Source: Archangium violaceum (lineage in GTDB: Bacteria > Myxococcota > Myxococcia > Myxococcales > Myxococcaceae). Taken from it: a stretch of DNA of 64,000 bases. The stretch is from positions 9,241,501 to 9,305,500 of the forward strand of contig NZ_CP069338.1 of NCBI RefSeq assembly GCF_016859125.1, in the 5' to 3' direction. A program made the translations under genes and the position numbers. This document shows, piece by piece, positions 55,123 to 63,058 of this stretch (the first letter of the stretch is position 1; every line of letters begins with the position of its first letter). The notes beneath the pieces were generated by a model. It did no database searches. It was not told the DNA's origin and saw only the letters and a program-made list of their open reading frames with translations.

Positions 55123-56424
55123 ATGACGACGCTCGTGCCCGCTGACGGAGGCCACTGGGTGGCGGGGATGATCTCCCTGGCCGCGGTGGATCCGCTCGCG
55201 GGGGCGGAGGTGTTGGGCGAGCCATCCATCTATTGGGAGCGGCCGCTCGCGGGTGAGGCGATGGCCGGGTGGGGTGAGGCGGCATCGGTGGAGGCCGATA
55301 GCGCCGCGCGGGTGCTGACGGTGCTCGAGGCGTTGTCGGCGCCGGACTCGGTGCGGTGGTTGGGTGGGTCTCCCAGCGCGCTGCCGGGTCCCTGGTTCGG
55401 AGGCATGCGCTTCTCCCAGGCGGGCGGAGATGGAGGCTGGGGGCCGTTCGGCTTCGGGCGGTGGACGCTGCCGGAGGTGGTGGTGTGGCGCGAGGGGACG
55501 GCTCTGGCGGTGGCGGCCTTCGCGCCCGAGGGCCCGGGGGCCGAGGACGTGGTGCGCTCGTTGCTGGCCCGGGTGGGCTCGGCCTTTCCGGCCGGTTACC
55601 GCCACCCCAGGAGTGGAACCCAGGCGTTGAGGCTGTCCTCGTCCCGACCGGATTTCGAGGGGCGCGTGACGCGCGCGGTGGAGACGATCAGCTCCGGCGG
55701 ACTCCAGAAGGTGGTGCTGGCGCGGGCGGTGGAGGTGGAGGGCGAGCGCGCCTTCGATCGGGTGGACGTGCTGGCCCGGCTGCGCGAGCAGAACCCGCGC
55801 TGTGCCACCTTCCTCTTCCGTGCGCCGGACGGGACGGCCTTCCTGGGCGCCACTCCGGAGACGCTGTGCCGGCTGGAGGGGCGCCGGCTGGAGACGGAGG
55901 CACTCGCCGGGTCCGCGTCGCCCACCCAGGCCGGAGAACTGGGCGGGAGCGAGAAGGATCGCCGTGAGCACGAGGCGGTGGTGCGCTACATCCTCAAGGC
56001 GCTCAAGCCGCTGGCCGAGCACCTCGAGTCGGACGCCGAGCCGGCGCTGCTCACCCTGAAGAACGTGGTGCACCTACGAACTGGCATTCGCGCCGAGCTT
56101 CGCGAGGGAGTGGGCGTGGCCGAACTGGTGGCGGCGCTGCACCCCACACCCGCGGTGGGAGGCACGCCTCGGGAGCGTGCGCTGGAGTTCCTCGTCGAGC
56201 ACGAGGAGCTGGACCGGGGCTGGTACGCGGGACCGGTTGGCTGGATAGGACCCGGGCGGGCGCATCAGATGGTGGCGCTGCGTTCGGCACGCATCAAAGG
56301 ATCCCAGGCCCGACTCTTCGTGGGTGCTGGTATCGTGGCGGGCTCCAGCGCCGAAGCGGAGTGGCGCGAGACGGAGATGAAGAGTCTGGCCATGCTGCGG
56401 GCCCTCGGAGGAGGACATGTCTGA
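55123..56424 (+). CDS. menF: Isochorismate synthase
   Basis: A 433-residue chorismate-binding enzyme. ATG 55123 is preferred because AGGA lies 6 bases before it; GTG 55120 is in frame. Motifs: GGLQKVVLARAVEVE, FLGATPETL, ETEALAGSASPTQ, KNVVHLRTGI, LHPTPAVGGTPRERAL, GWYAGPVGWI and FVGAGIVAGS. Role: converts chorismate to isochorismate, first committed menaquinone step. It is the head of the plus-strand men operon, facing the aro operon that makes its substrate. Its stop overlaps menD by 8 bases. Confidence 0.93.
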   Translation: MTTLVPADGGHWVAGMISLAAVDPLAGAEVLGEPSIYWERPLAGEAMAGWGEAASVEADSAARVLTVLEALSAPDSVRWLGGSPSALPGPWFGGMRFSQAGGDGGWGPFGFGRWTLPEVVVWREGTALAVAAFAPEGPGAEDVVRSLLARVGSAFPAGYRHPRSGTQALRLSSSRPDFEGRVTRAVETISSGGLQKVVLARAVEVEGERAFDRVDVLARLREQNPRCATFLFRAPDGTAFLGATPETLCRLEGRRLETEALAGSASPTQAGELGGSEKDRREHEAVVRYILKALKPLAEHLESDAEPALLTLKNVVHLRTGIRAELREGVGVAELVAALHPTPAVGGTPRERALEFLVEHEELDRGWYAGPVGWIGPGRAHQMVALRSARIKGSQARLFVGAGIVAGSSAEAEWRETEMKSLAMLRALGGGHV

Positions 56425-58186
56425 CGCCAACCTGAATCAGCTCTGGGCGCGGGCATTGTTGGAGGAGCTGGTTCGCGGGGGTGTGCGGCACGCGGTGGTG
56501 TGTCCGGGCTCGCGCTCCTCTCCACTGGCGTTGGCGAGTGCTCGCACCGAGGGGGTGCGCACCTGGTCCATCATCGACGAGCGCTGCGCCGGCTTCTTCG
56601 CGTTGGGATTGGCGAAGCAGTCGCGCGCGCCGGTGGTGCTGGTGGCCACGAGCGGGACCGCGGGGGCGCACTTCTACCCGGCGGTCATCGAGGCGGCCAT
56701 GTCGCAGGTGCCGCTGGTGGTCCTCACCGCGGACCGGCCCCTGGAGTCGCAGGGGTGGGGCGCGCCGCAGACGGTGCCCCAGGCGCGGTTCTTCGGGGAG
56801 TACGCGCGGCTGTTCGCGGACGTGGGTCTGCCGGAGGCGGATGACGCGGCGCTGGTTCACCTGCGTGCCACCGTGGCCCGGGCCGTGGCCATGGCCTGCC
56901 GTGCGCCCAGGGGCGCGGTGCACCTCAACGTGCCGTTCCGGGAGCCGCTCGCGCCCACGCCGGGGAGCTTCGACGCGAAGCACCTGTCCTCGCGGGCCCG
57001 GGAGGGCAGGCCGGGCGTGCCGCTCACGCGCATCCACCCTCCCTCGCGTCTGCCGGATGCCCAGGCCCTGGAGGCGGTGCGTGCGCGGGTGGCCGCCACC
57101 GAGCGCGGTGTCATCGTCTGCGGCCCTCGGGACGAGAACGACGGCTTCGCGGAGGCCATCGCCTCGCTCGCAGAGGCCACCGGCTATCCGGTGCTGGCCG
57201 AGGCCGCCTCCCAGGCGCGCTACGGCGGCGGTCCGGCCACGGTGTCGCTCTACGACGCGATGCTGCGACACGAGCCCTTCGCCCGGGCACACCGGCCGGA
57301 GCTGGTGCTGCGCTTCGGTGGAGGTCTGACGCCCAAGGGATCGCAGGCGTGGATCGACGGCTCGGGTGCGGAGGTGGTGCTCTTCAGTGACGAGGGCGCG
57401 CTCTTCGATCCAGCGCACGCCGCGGCGCGGGTGGTGGAGGGCTCGGCGGTGGCGGCCTGCGAGGCGCTGTCCCAGGGGCTCTCCCGGGGCCTGGGTCCGT
57501 GGGCGCGGAGCTTCCTCTGGGCCGAGCAGTGGACGCGGGCGGCGTTGGAGTCGGCCTTCTCGGAGGACCCGTCGCTCACGGAGATGCGCGTGGCCCACGA
57601 GGTGGTGACGGCGCTGCCGGACGGGGCGAACCTCTTCGTGTCCAGCAGCATGCCCATCCGTGACGTGGATGCCTTCGCGCCCTCGACGGGCCGGAGGCTG
57701 CGGGTGCTGGCCAACCGGGGCACCAACGGCATCGACGGCATCGTGTCGAGCGCACTCGGGGTGGCGGCGGCCTCGGGGCGTCCCACCGTGTTGCTCACGG
57801 GAGACCTGGCCTTCCTGCACGACGTGGGCGGGCTGCTCACGGCGCGCCGAAGCGGGGTGCCCTTGACGGTGGTGGTGGTGAACAACGACGGTGGAGGCAT
57901 CTTCTCCTTCCTTCCCATCGCGCAGGCCGAGCAGGCGCGCTCGCAGTACGAGACCCTGTGGGGCACGCCGCATGGCGTGGACCTGTCGCACGCCGCCGCG
58001 CTCTACCAGGCCCGCTTCCGGCGCCCGGACTCGCCCGCTTCGCTGCGCTCGGCCGTGGCCGAGGGACTCAAGGGCGGTCTCCACCTGGTCGAGGTCCAGG
58101 TGGCGGAGCGCGCGAGGAACGTGGATCTGCACCGGCAACTCTTCGCGAGGATGGCCACCGCACTGGGAGAAGGCCCATGGCTCTGA
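56417..58186 (+). CDS. menD: SEPHCHC synthase (thiamine-diphosphate-dependent)
   Basis: A 589-residue ThDP enzyme from ATG 56417 behind GGAGGAGG, within the end of menF. Motifs: HAVVCPGSRSSPLALAS, the catalytic Glu region IDERCAGFFALGLA, VATSGTAGAHFYPA, LTADRPLE, and the ThDP/Mg site (GDLAFLHD ... VVVNNDGGGIFSFLP). Role: joins isochorismate and 2-oxoglutarate with CO2 release. It overlaps menH by 10 bases. Confidence 0.95.
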   Translation: MSDANLNQLWARALLEELVRGGVRHAVVCPGSRSSPLALASARTEGVRTWSIIDERCAGFFALGLAKQSRAPVVLVATSGTAGAHFYPAVIEAAMSQVPLVVLTADRPLESQGWGAPQTVPQARFFGEYARLFADVGLPEADDAALVHLRATVARAVAMACRAPRGAVHLNVPFREPLAPTPGSFDAKHLSSRAREGRPGVPLTRIHPPSRLPDAQALEAVRARVAATERGVIVCGPRDENDGFAEAIASLAEATGYPVLAEAASQARYGGGPATVSLYDAMLRHEPFARAHRPELVLRFGGGLTPKGSQAWIDGSGAEVVLFSDEGALFDPAHAAARVVEGSAVAACEALSQGLSRGLGPWARSFLWAEQWTRAALESAFSEDPSLTEMRVAHEVVTALPDGANLFVSSSMPIRDVDAFAPSTGRRLRVLANRGTNGIDGIVSSALGVAAASGRPTVLLTGDLAFLHDVGGLLTARRSGVPLTVVVVNNDGGGIFSFLPIAQAEQARSQYETLWGTPHGVDLSHAAALYQARFRRPDSPASLRSAVAEGLKGGLHLVEVQVAERARNVDLHRQLFARMATALGEGPWL

Positions 58187-59037
58187 AGATGGCGTACGAG
58201 ACGTGGGGAGAGGGTCCGCACCCGCTCCTCCTCCTGCATGGATTCACGGGCAACCGCTCCTCGTTCGAGCACCTGCGCCCGCTGATGAGCGACAAGGTGC
58301 GGGTCATCTCGGTGGACCTGCCGGGCCACGGCCAGACGCCGCTGCCCACGCGCACCGGCCGCGATGGCTTCCTCGAGACGATCGAGGCGCTGTTCGGGGT
58401 GATGGACGAGGTGGGCGTGGCCAGGACGAACCTGCTGGGCTATTCGCAGGGCGCGCGTTTCGCGTTGGCCGCGGCGCTGACCCGGCCCGAGCGCTTCGGG
58501 CGGCTCATCATGGAGAGCGGCTCGCCGGGATTGCACCGCCGCCAGCACCGCACGGAGCGGCGCGTGAGTGACGCGCAGCTGGCGGCCATGATCCGGCAGA
58601 AGGGCGTGCCGGCCTTCGTGGCGTATTGGGAGTCGCTGCCGCTCTTCGCGGGCGTGCGCAAGTTGCCCGCCGAGCAGCAGGAATCCGTCCGGGCCCGGCG
58701 CCTCGAGTGCACGGCGGATGGATTGGTGGGGGCACTGGAGTGCCTGGGCCTGGCGGTGCAGCCGGACTATTGGCCGGAGCTGCAGCGCCAGCGGCTGCCC
58801 ACGCTGTTGCTGACGGGAGCGCTGGACGAGAAGTTCACGCAGATCGCCCGTCGGATGGCGGAGGATCTGCCGGTGGTGTGGCGGCGCACGTTCGAGGACT
58901 GCACCCATGCCCCGCATCTGGAAGCGCCGGAGGAGTACGCCCGCGAGGTGCTCTCCTTCCTGCAGACCCCCTGGTACGAAGCGCCCGAATTCGAGAGCTC
59001 CACGCCCGACAAGAGCGCGGCCGGGGGCCACGGCTAG
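58177..59037 (+). CDS. menH: SHCHC synthase-like alpha/beta hydrolase (MenH)
   Basis: A 286-residue alpha/beta hydrolase from ATG 58177 with GGGAGAAGG upstream, overlapping the menD stop by 10 bases. Motifs: LLLLHGFTGNRSSFEHL (oxyanion hole), VDLPGHGQT, the nucleophile elbow LLGYSQGARFAL (Ser), the Asp in LLTGALDEKFT and THAPHLEAPEEY (His). Role: eliminates pyruvate from SEPHCHC to give SHCHC. In most MenH proteins the elbow reads GYSMGG, so this is a slight variant. The C-terminal tail (residues 265-286) is low complexity. Confidence 0.88.
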   Translation: MALKMAYETWGEGPHPLLLLHGFTGNRSSFEHLRPLMSDKVRVISVDLPGHGQTPLPTRTGRDGFLETIEALFGVMDEVGVARTNLLGYSQGARFALAAALTRPERFGRLIMESGSPGLHRRQHRTERRVSDAQLAAMIRQKGVPAFVAYWESLPLFAGVRKLPAEQQESVRARRLECTADGLVGALECLGLAVQPDYWPELQRQRLPTLLLTGALDEKFTQIARRMAEDLPVVWRRTFEDCTHAPHLEAPEEYAREVLSFLQTPWYEAPEFESSTPDKSAAGGHG

Positions 59038-59058
59038 TTGCCGAAAGTGATTCATCCC

Positions 59059-59970
59059 ATGAACGCGATAGCTCCCGCGGTGGAGGCACCTCGCCCCACC
59101 TTGAAGACGTGGTTGATGGCCGCGAGGCCGAAGACGCTGACGGCGGCGCTGGTGCCGGTGATGGTGGGCACTGCGCTCGCCTACGGGCTGGGCGTGGGCC
59201 GGTGGTTGCCGGCGTTGGCGGCGCTGGTGGGCGCGATGCTCATCCAGATCGGCACGAACCTGACGAACGACTACTACGACTTCAAGAAGGGCGCGGACAC
59301 GGCGGAGCGGCTGGGGCCGACGCGGGTGACGCAGAGCGGGCTGATCGCGCCGGGGACGGTGCTGGCGAGCGCGCTCTTGTGCTTCGGGCTGGCGGTGGTG
59401 ACGGGCATCTACCTGGTGGTGGAGGGAGGGTGGCCGATCGTGGCGATCGGGCTGGCGTCGGTGCTGGCGGGCTACGCGTACACGGGAGGCCCGTTTCCGT
59501 TGGGGTACAACGGGCTGGGGGACGTGTTCGTCTTCATCTTCTTCGGGCTGGTGGCGGTGCCGGGGACGTTCTACGTGCAGGCGCTGACGGTGGGCCCGGC
59601 GGCGTGGTGGGCGGCGATCCCGGTGGGGGCGATCGGCACGGCGCTGCTGGTGGTGAACAACCTGCGTGACGCGTCGACGGACGTGAAGGCGGGCAAGAGG
59701 ACGCTGGTGGTGCGCTTCGGCACGATGATGGGCAAGGTCGAGTACGTGCTGCTGCTCGTGGCGGCCTTCGCGACGCCGCTGGCGATGTGGGGCCTGGGGC
59801 TGGCGAGCCCGTGGGTGCTGCTGGCGCTGTTGAGCGTGCCGGTGGCGGTGCCGCCGCTGAAGCGGGTGTTGGGGGCGGAGGGAGCGGCGCTGAACCCGGC
59901 GCTGGGCGGGACGGCGAGACTGCAACTGGTGTTCGGGGTGTTGTTCTCGGCGGGGCTGCTGCTGAGGTAG
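59059..59970 (+). CDS. menA: 1,4-dihydroxy-2-naphthoate polyprenyltransferase
   Basis: A 303-residue integral membrane prenyltransferase with about eight hydrophobic segments. ATG 59059 is chosen; a TTG at 59038 right after menH is an alternative. The two Asp-rich motifs are NLTNDYYDFKKGAD and NNLRDASTDVKAGKR. Role: attaches the polyprenyl tail to DHNA, giving demethylmenaquinone, the substrate of MenG. It begins 21 bases after menH and is followed 5 bases later by menC. Confidence 0.92.
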   Translation: MNAIAPAVEAPRPTLKTWLMAARPKTLTAALVPVMVGTALAYGLGVGRWLPALAALVGAMLIQIGTNLTNDYYDFKKGADTAERLGPTRVTQSGLIAPGTVLASALLCFGLAVVTGIYLVVEGGWPIVAIGLASVLAGYAYTGGPFPLGYNGLGDVFVFIFFGLVAVPGTFYVQALTVGPAAWWAAIPVGAIGTALLVVNNLRDASTDVKAGKRTLVVRFGTMMGKVEYVLLLVAAFATPLAMWGLGLASPWVLLALLSVPVAVPPLKRVLGAEGAALNPALGGTARLQLVFGVLFSAGLLLR

Positions 59971-59975
59971 GCCAA

Positions 59976-61040
59976 ATGCGCATCACGGAGGTGACCCTCG
60001 AGCCTTTGCGGCTGGAGATGGTGAACCCCTTGAAGACGGCGAGGGGCACCTACGCGGCACGAGAGGGCTTCGTGGTGCGCTTGCGGGACGAGGAGGGGCG
60101 GGTTGGACAGGGCGAGGCGATGCCGCTACGGGAGTTCGGAACGGAATCACCGAGCGACTGCGAACGAGCCCTGAAGTCGATCAATCAACTCCCTCTCCCT
60201 CTGGGAGAGGGTCGGGGTGAGGGTATGTGCCACCCCCTGGGCCTGACCCTGAGGACCCCGGCGGCCAGACACGCGGTGGAACAAGCCCTGCTGGATCTCC
60301 TCGCCCAGCGCCAGGGCGTTCCACTGTGCCGACTCCTCTCGGCCGAAGCCCGAGAAGAAGTGCGGGTCAACGCGCTGCTGGGAGCCTCATCGCCGGAGGC
60401 GCTCGCGGAGGAATCAAGGCGAGCGGTCGCGGAGGGCTACGAGACGCTGAAGCTCAAGGTCGCGGGCCGGCCGCTGGCGGAGGACGTAGCGAGACTCTCG
60501 GCGGTGAGGGATGCGGTGGGCCGGGACATCCGCCTGCGAGTGGACGCGAACGGAGGGTGGACGGAGTCGGAGGCGGGACCGGCGCTGTTTCGGCTGGGCG
60601 AATACCACCTCGAGCTGTGCGAGCAGCCCGTGGCGGCCGAGGATCACGAAGCCCTCGCGCGCCTGAGTGAACACGCACCGTGCCCTCTCGCGGCGGACGA
60701 GTCCCTGGCGCTGCCGGAGGTGCTCCGAGCGCTCCTGGACTACCCGCGTACGGTGGGCATCCTGGTCCTCAAACCCATGGTGCTGGGAGGCCTGTTGCCG
60801 GCGCTGTCACTGGCGCGCGAGGCGGCGAAGAAGGGCCTGGAGGCGTACGTGACGAGTTCGTTGGACGGGGTGATCGCGCGAGCGGGAGCGGCGCACCTGG
60901 CGGCGGCGTTGCCGTCGGGGAGGTACGCGTCGGGGCTGGGGGTGGGACACCTCTTCAAGGATGAGCCCGGGAGCCATCCATTCCGCCCGGTGCGGGGCCG
61001 CATCGAGCTGCCGCGGACGCCGGGCCAGGGAGTGAACTGA
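59976..61040 (+). CDS. menC: o-Succinylbenzoate synthase with embedded REP peptide
   Basis: A 354-residue enolase-superfamily enzyme from ATG 59976. Motifs: YETLKLKVAG (catalytic Lys), RLRVDANGGWTESEA (metal Asp), LELCEQPV (Glu), ADESLALPE (Asp/Glu), LVLKPMVLGG (second Lys) and VTSSLDGVIARAGAAH. Role: dehydrates SHCHC to o-succinylbenzoate. Odd: residues about 71-83 (LPLPLGEGRGEGM) are the translation of a REP-like palindrome in the capping domain. It overlaps menE by one base (TGATG). Confidence 0.9.
   Translation: MRITEVTLEPLRLEMVNPLKTARGTYAAREGFVVRLRDEEGRVGQGEAMPLREFGTESPSDCERALKSINQLPLPLGEGRGEGMCHPLGLTLRTPAARHAVEQALLDLLAQRQGVPLCRLLSAEAREEVRVNALLGASSPEALAEESRRAVAEGYETLKLKVAGRPLAEDVARLSAVRDAVGRDIRLRVDANGGWTESEAGPALFRLGEYHLELCEQPVAAEDHEALARLSEHAPCPLAADESLALPEVLRALLDYPRTVGILVLKPMVLGGLLPALSLAREAAKKGLEAYVTSSLDGVIARAGAAHLAAALPSGRYASGLGVGHLFKDEPGSHPFRPVRGRIELPRTPGQGVN
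60189..60225. repeat. REP-like palindromic element, copy 4, inside menC
   Basis: CTCCCTCTCCCTCTGGGAGAGGGTCGGGGTGAGGGTA, same orientation as copy 3. It lies within the N-terminal third of menC and is translated in frame as LPLPLGEGRGEG. Confidence 0.85.
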
Positions 61041-62482
61041 TGCAGTGGACATGCCCCATCCGAGCCGGCTCGGAGACGCGACCGGACGCACCGGCGCTCA
61101 CGTTCGCGGGGCGGAGGTGGACGTACCGGGCGCTGGACCTCGAGGTGGGCCGGTGGGTGGGGGCGCTCAGGTCCCGAGGTGTCGCGGCGGGAGAGCGGGT
61201 GGCGCTGCTGGCGACGAACCACGCGGCGGGAGTGCACCTCTTCCTGGCGCTCGGGAGACTGGGAGCGGTGCTGGCCCCACTCAACGCGCGGCTCACGCGT
61301 GCGGAGCTCCAGCCCCTGGCCGAGGACGTGTCCCCGCGGCTCACCCTGGCACTCACGAGCCTTGCCGAGCGCCTTCCCGGCGCCGAGCCACTGGAGTCCT
61401 TCGCGGACGCCCTGGGTGCTCCCGATGCCCACTGCGAGCCCCTGGAGACGAAGACGCCACGGGTGATCCTCTTCACCTCGGGGACGACGGGCCGGCCGAA
61501 GGGCGCGGTGCTGACGGAGGGGAACTTCCGGGCGTCGGCGCGCTTCTCCGAGGCGAACCTGGGCCCACACCCCGCGCCGCGCTGGCTGGGAACGCTCCCG
61601 CTCTTCCACGTGGGGGGCCTGGCGATGCTCACGCGCACCGCGTACGACGGAGGCTGCCTCGTCCTGAGGGAGCGCTTCGAGGAGAACGACACCAACCGGG
61701 CCATCGACGAGGAGGGGGTCACCCACGCGAGCTTCGTGGCCACGACGCTGGAGCGGGTGCTGGACGCACGGAAGGACCGCCCCGTGCCATCCACGTTCCG
61801 GTTGGCGCTGATCGGCGGAGGGCCCGTGCCCGCGCCGCTGCTGGAGCGAGCGAGGGCGGCGGGCATCCTGTCGCTGCAGACCTACGGACTGACGGAGGCG
61901 TGTTCGCAGGTGACCACGGAGCACCCGGACGAGGCGGATGGACGAACGGCGGGCCGCCCGCTGCCGGGCCTGGAGCTTCGCATCGTGGGGCCCGGGGGCG
62001 AGGCGTTGGGCCCGGGAAGGGAAGGGGACATCGAGGTGCGAGGCCCCACGGTGATGGCCGGTTACTGGAACCGGCCGGAGGCCACGAGCGAGACCCTGCG
62101 GGACGGCTGGCTGCGGACGAAGGACATGGGGGTGTTGGACGAGCGGGGGCGGCTCACGGTGCTCTCCAGGCGGACGGACCTGATCATCCGGGGAGGGGAG
62201 AACATCTACCCGGCGGAACTGGAGGCGGTGCTGGCCTCGCACCCGGTGGTGCGGGAGGCCGCGGTGGTGGGAGTGCCGGACGGACGCTGGGGCGAGGTGC
62301 CGGTGGCCTTCGTGGCGACACGGGACGGAGCCCCCCTGCCGGAGGATCTGGGGGCGTGGTGTCGCGAGTCCCTGGCGGGCTTCAAGGTGCCCGCGCGCTT
62401 CCTGAACATCGAGGCGCTGCCGCGCAACGCCATGGGCAAGGTGGAGCGCACGGTGCTGCGCCAGCGGGCTCGAGCGGCCTGA
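61040..62482 (+). CDS. menE: o-Succinylbenzoate-CoA ligase
   Basis: A 480-residue adenylate-forming ligase from ATG 61040, sharing one base with the menC stop. Motifs: VILFTSGTTGRPKGAVLTEG (A3), LPLFHVGGLAMLTRT, LQTYGLTEACSQVTT (A5), GWLRTKDMGVLD (A7), VLSRRTDLIIRGGENIYP (A8) and NAMGKVER (A10 Lys). Role: activates OSB to OSB-CoA for ring closure by MenB, which is not in this window. The product order menF-D-H-A-C-E lacks menB here. Confidence 0.9.
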   Translation: MQWTCPIRAGSETRPDAPALTFAGRRWTYRALDLEVGRWVGALRSRGVAAGERVALLATNHAAGVHLFLALGRLGAVLAPLNARLTRAELQPLAEDVSPRLTLALTSLAERLPGAEPLESFADALGAPDAHCEPLETKTPRVILFTSGTTGRPKGAVLTEGNFRASARFSEANLGPHPAPRWLGTLPLFHVGGLAMLTRTAYDGGCLVLRERFEENDTNRAIDEEGVTHASFVATTLERVLDARKDRPVPSTFRLALIGGGPVPAPLLERARAAGILSLQTYGLTEACSQVTTEHPDEADGRTAGRPLPGLELRIVGPGGEALGPGREGDIEVRGPTVMAGYWNRPEATSETLRDGWLRTKDMGVLDERGRLTVLSRRTDLIIRGGENIYPAELEAVLASHPVVREAAVVGVPDGRWGEVPVAFVATRDGAPLPEDLGAWCRESLAGFKVPARFLNIEALPRNAMGKVERTVLRQRARAA

Positions 62483-62483
62483 G

Positions 62484-62843
62484 TCAGGCCGCGTCGAGCT
62501 CGTCGCGGGCCTCGAGGAGCCAGTGCCGGGCCTCCTCCTCGTCCTGGAAGCGGCGGAGGATGCTGTCCATGCCGCTGGCGCGCGCGATGCGGTTGAGCTG
62601 GAGCGTGGTGAGCTCACTGTTGACGAGCTCGGCGATGCGCCTCATGCCCGCCTTCATCGCGGCCTCCTGGCCCTGGCGGAGGAGCTCCGCGGCCTCGGGA
62701 GAGGTGGTCCGGAGGTGGCGCAGGTCGGCCAGGGCGACGACGACGCGCCCCTGTTGGGCGAGCGAGCGCACCGCGTTCAGGGACTGCTCGACGAACTGCT
62801 GCATCTCATCGGCGCGAACGGTGCCTTCCAGGGTGACTTCCAC
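62484..62843 (-). CDS. STAS/SpoIIAA-like domain protein
   Basis: A 119-residue protein read from GTG 62843. It resembles SpoIIAA/STAS-like folds: EVTLEGTVRADEMQQFVEQS, the strand VVVALADLRHLRTTSPEA, and C-terminal helices ending EEARHWLLEA. The frame is open upstream for 12 sensible codons (LFQVKIDQSKSI) beginning with CTG at 62879 behind AGAGG, so translation may start there with a non-standard codon. Role: such proteins act as switch or anti-anti-sigma-like modules or lipid-binding proteins; the partner is unknown. Its stop lies one base after the menE stop, convergent. Confidence 0.65.
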   Translation of the reverse strand: MEVTLEGTVRADEMQQFVEQSLNAVRSLAQQGRVVVALADLRHLRTTSPEAAELLRQGQEAAMKAGMRRIAELVNSELTTLQLNRIARASGMDSILRRFQDEEEARHWLLEARDELDAA

Positions 62844-63058
62844 GATTGATTTCGACTGATCGATCTTGACCTGGAACAGGGGAACCTCTGCGGAGCGGGG
62901 CGCGGGCAGCGGAGTTTTCTACCTGGATTTCATACCTCATGCCAGAGGCCCCCGCTGTGACGGCGCGGTGAAACCCGAGAGGGGGAATCCGGTCAGGTTC
63001 CTGGCTGGCCCGGGGGGCTTTCGCCTAGAATCCCCGCGCGACGAGAGAGGTACTCCCC

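Noticed and set aside
55013-55285. N-terminal extension of the DAHP-synthase-like small frame
   Set aside because: It runs antisense into menF and is Pro/Arg-rich shadow sequence; the homologous part begins only after ATG 55012.
56294-59925. Two long minus-strand frames (614 and 640 codons) opposite menD, menH and menA
   Set aside because: Both are antisense to clearly conserved menaquinone genes and show His/Arg-rich shadow composition.
61045-62859. A 604-codon plus-strand frame overlapping menE
   Set aside because: Out-of-frame shadow of menE running into the antisense of the STAS-like gene; Gly/Ala/Arg composition only.
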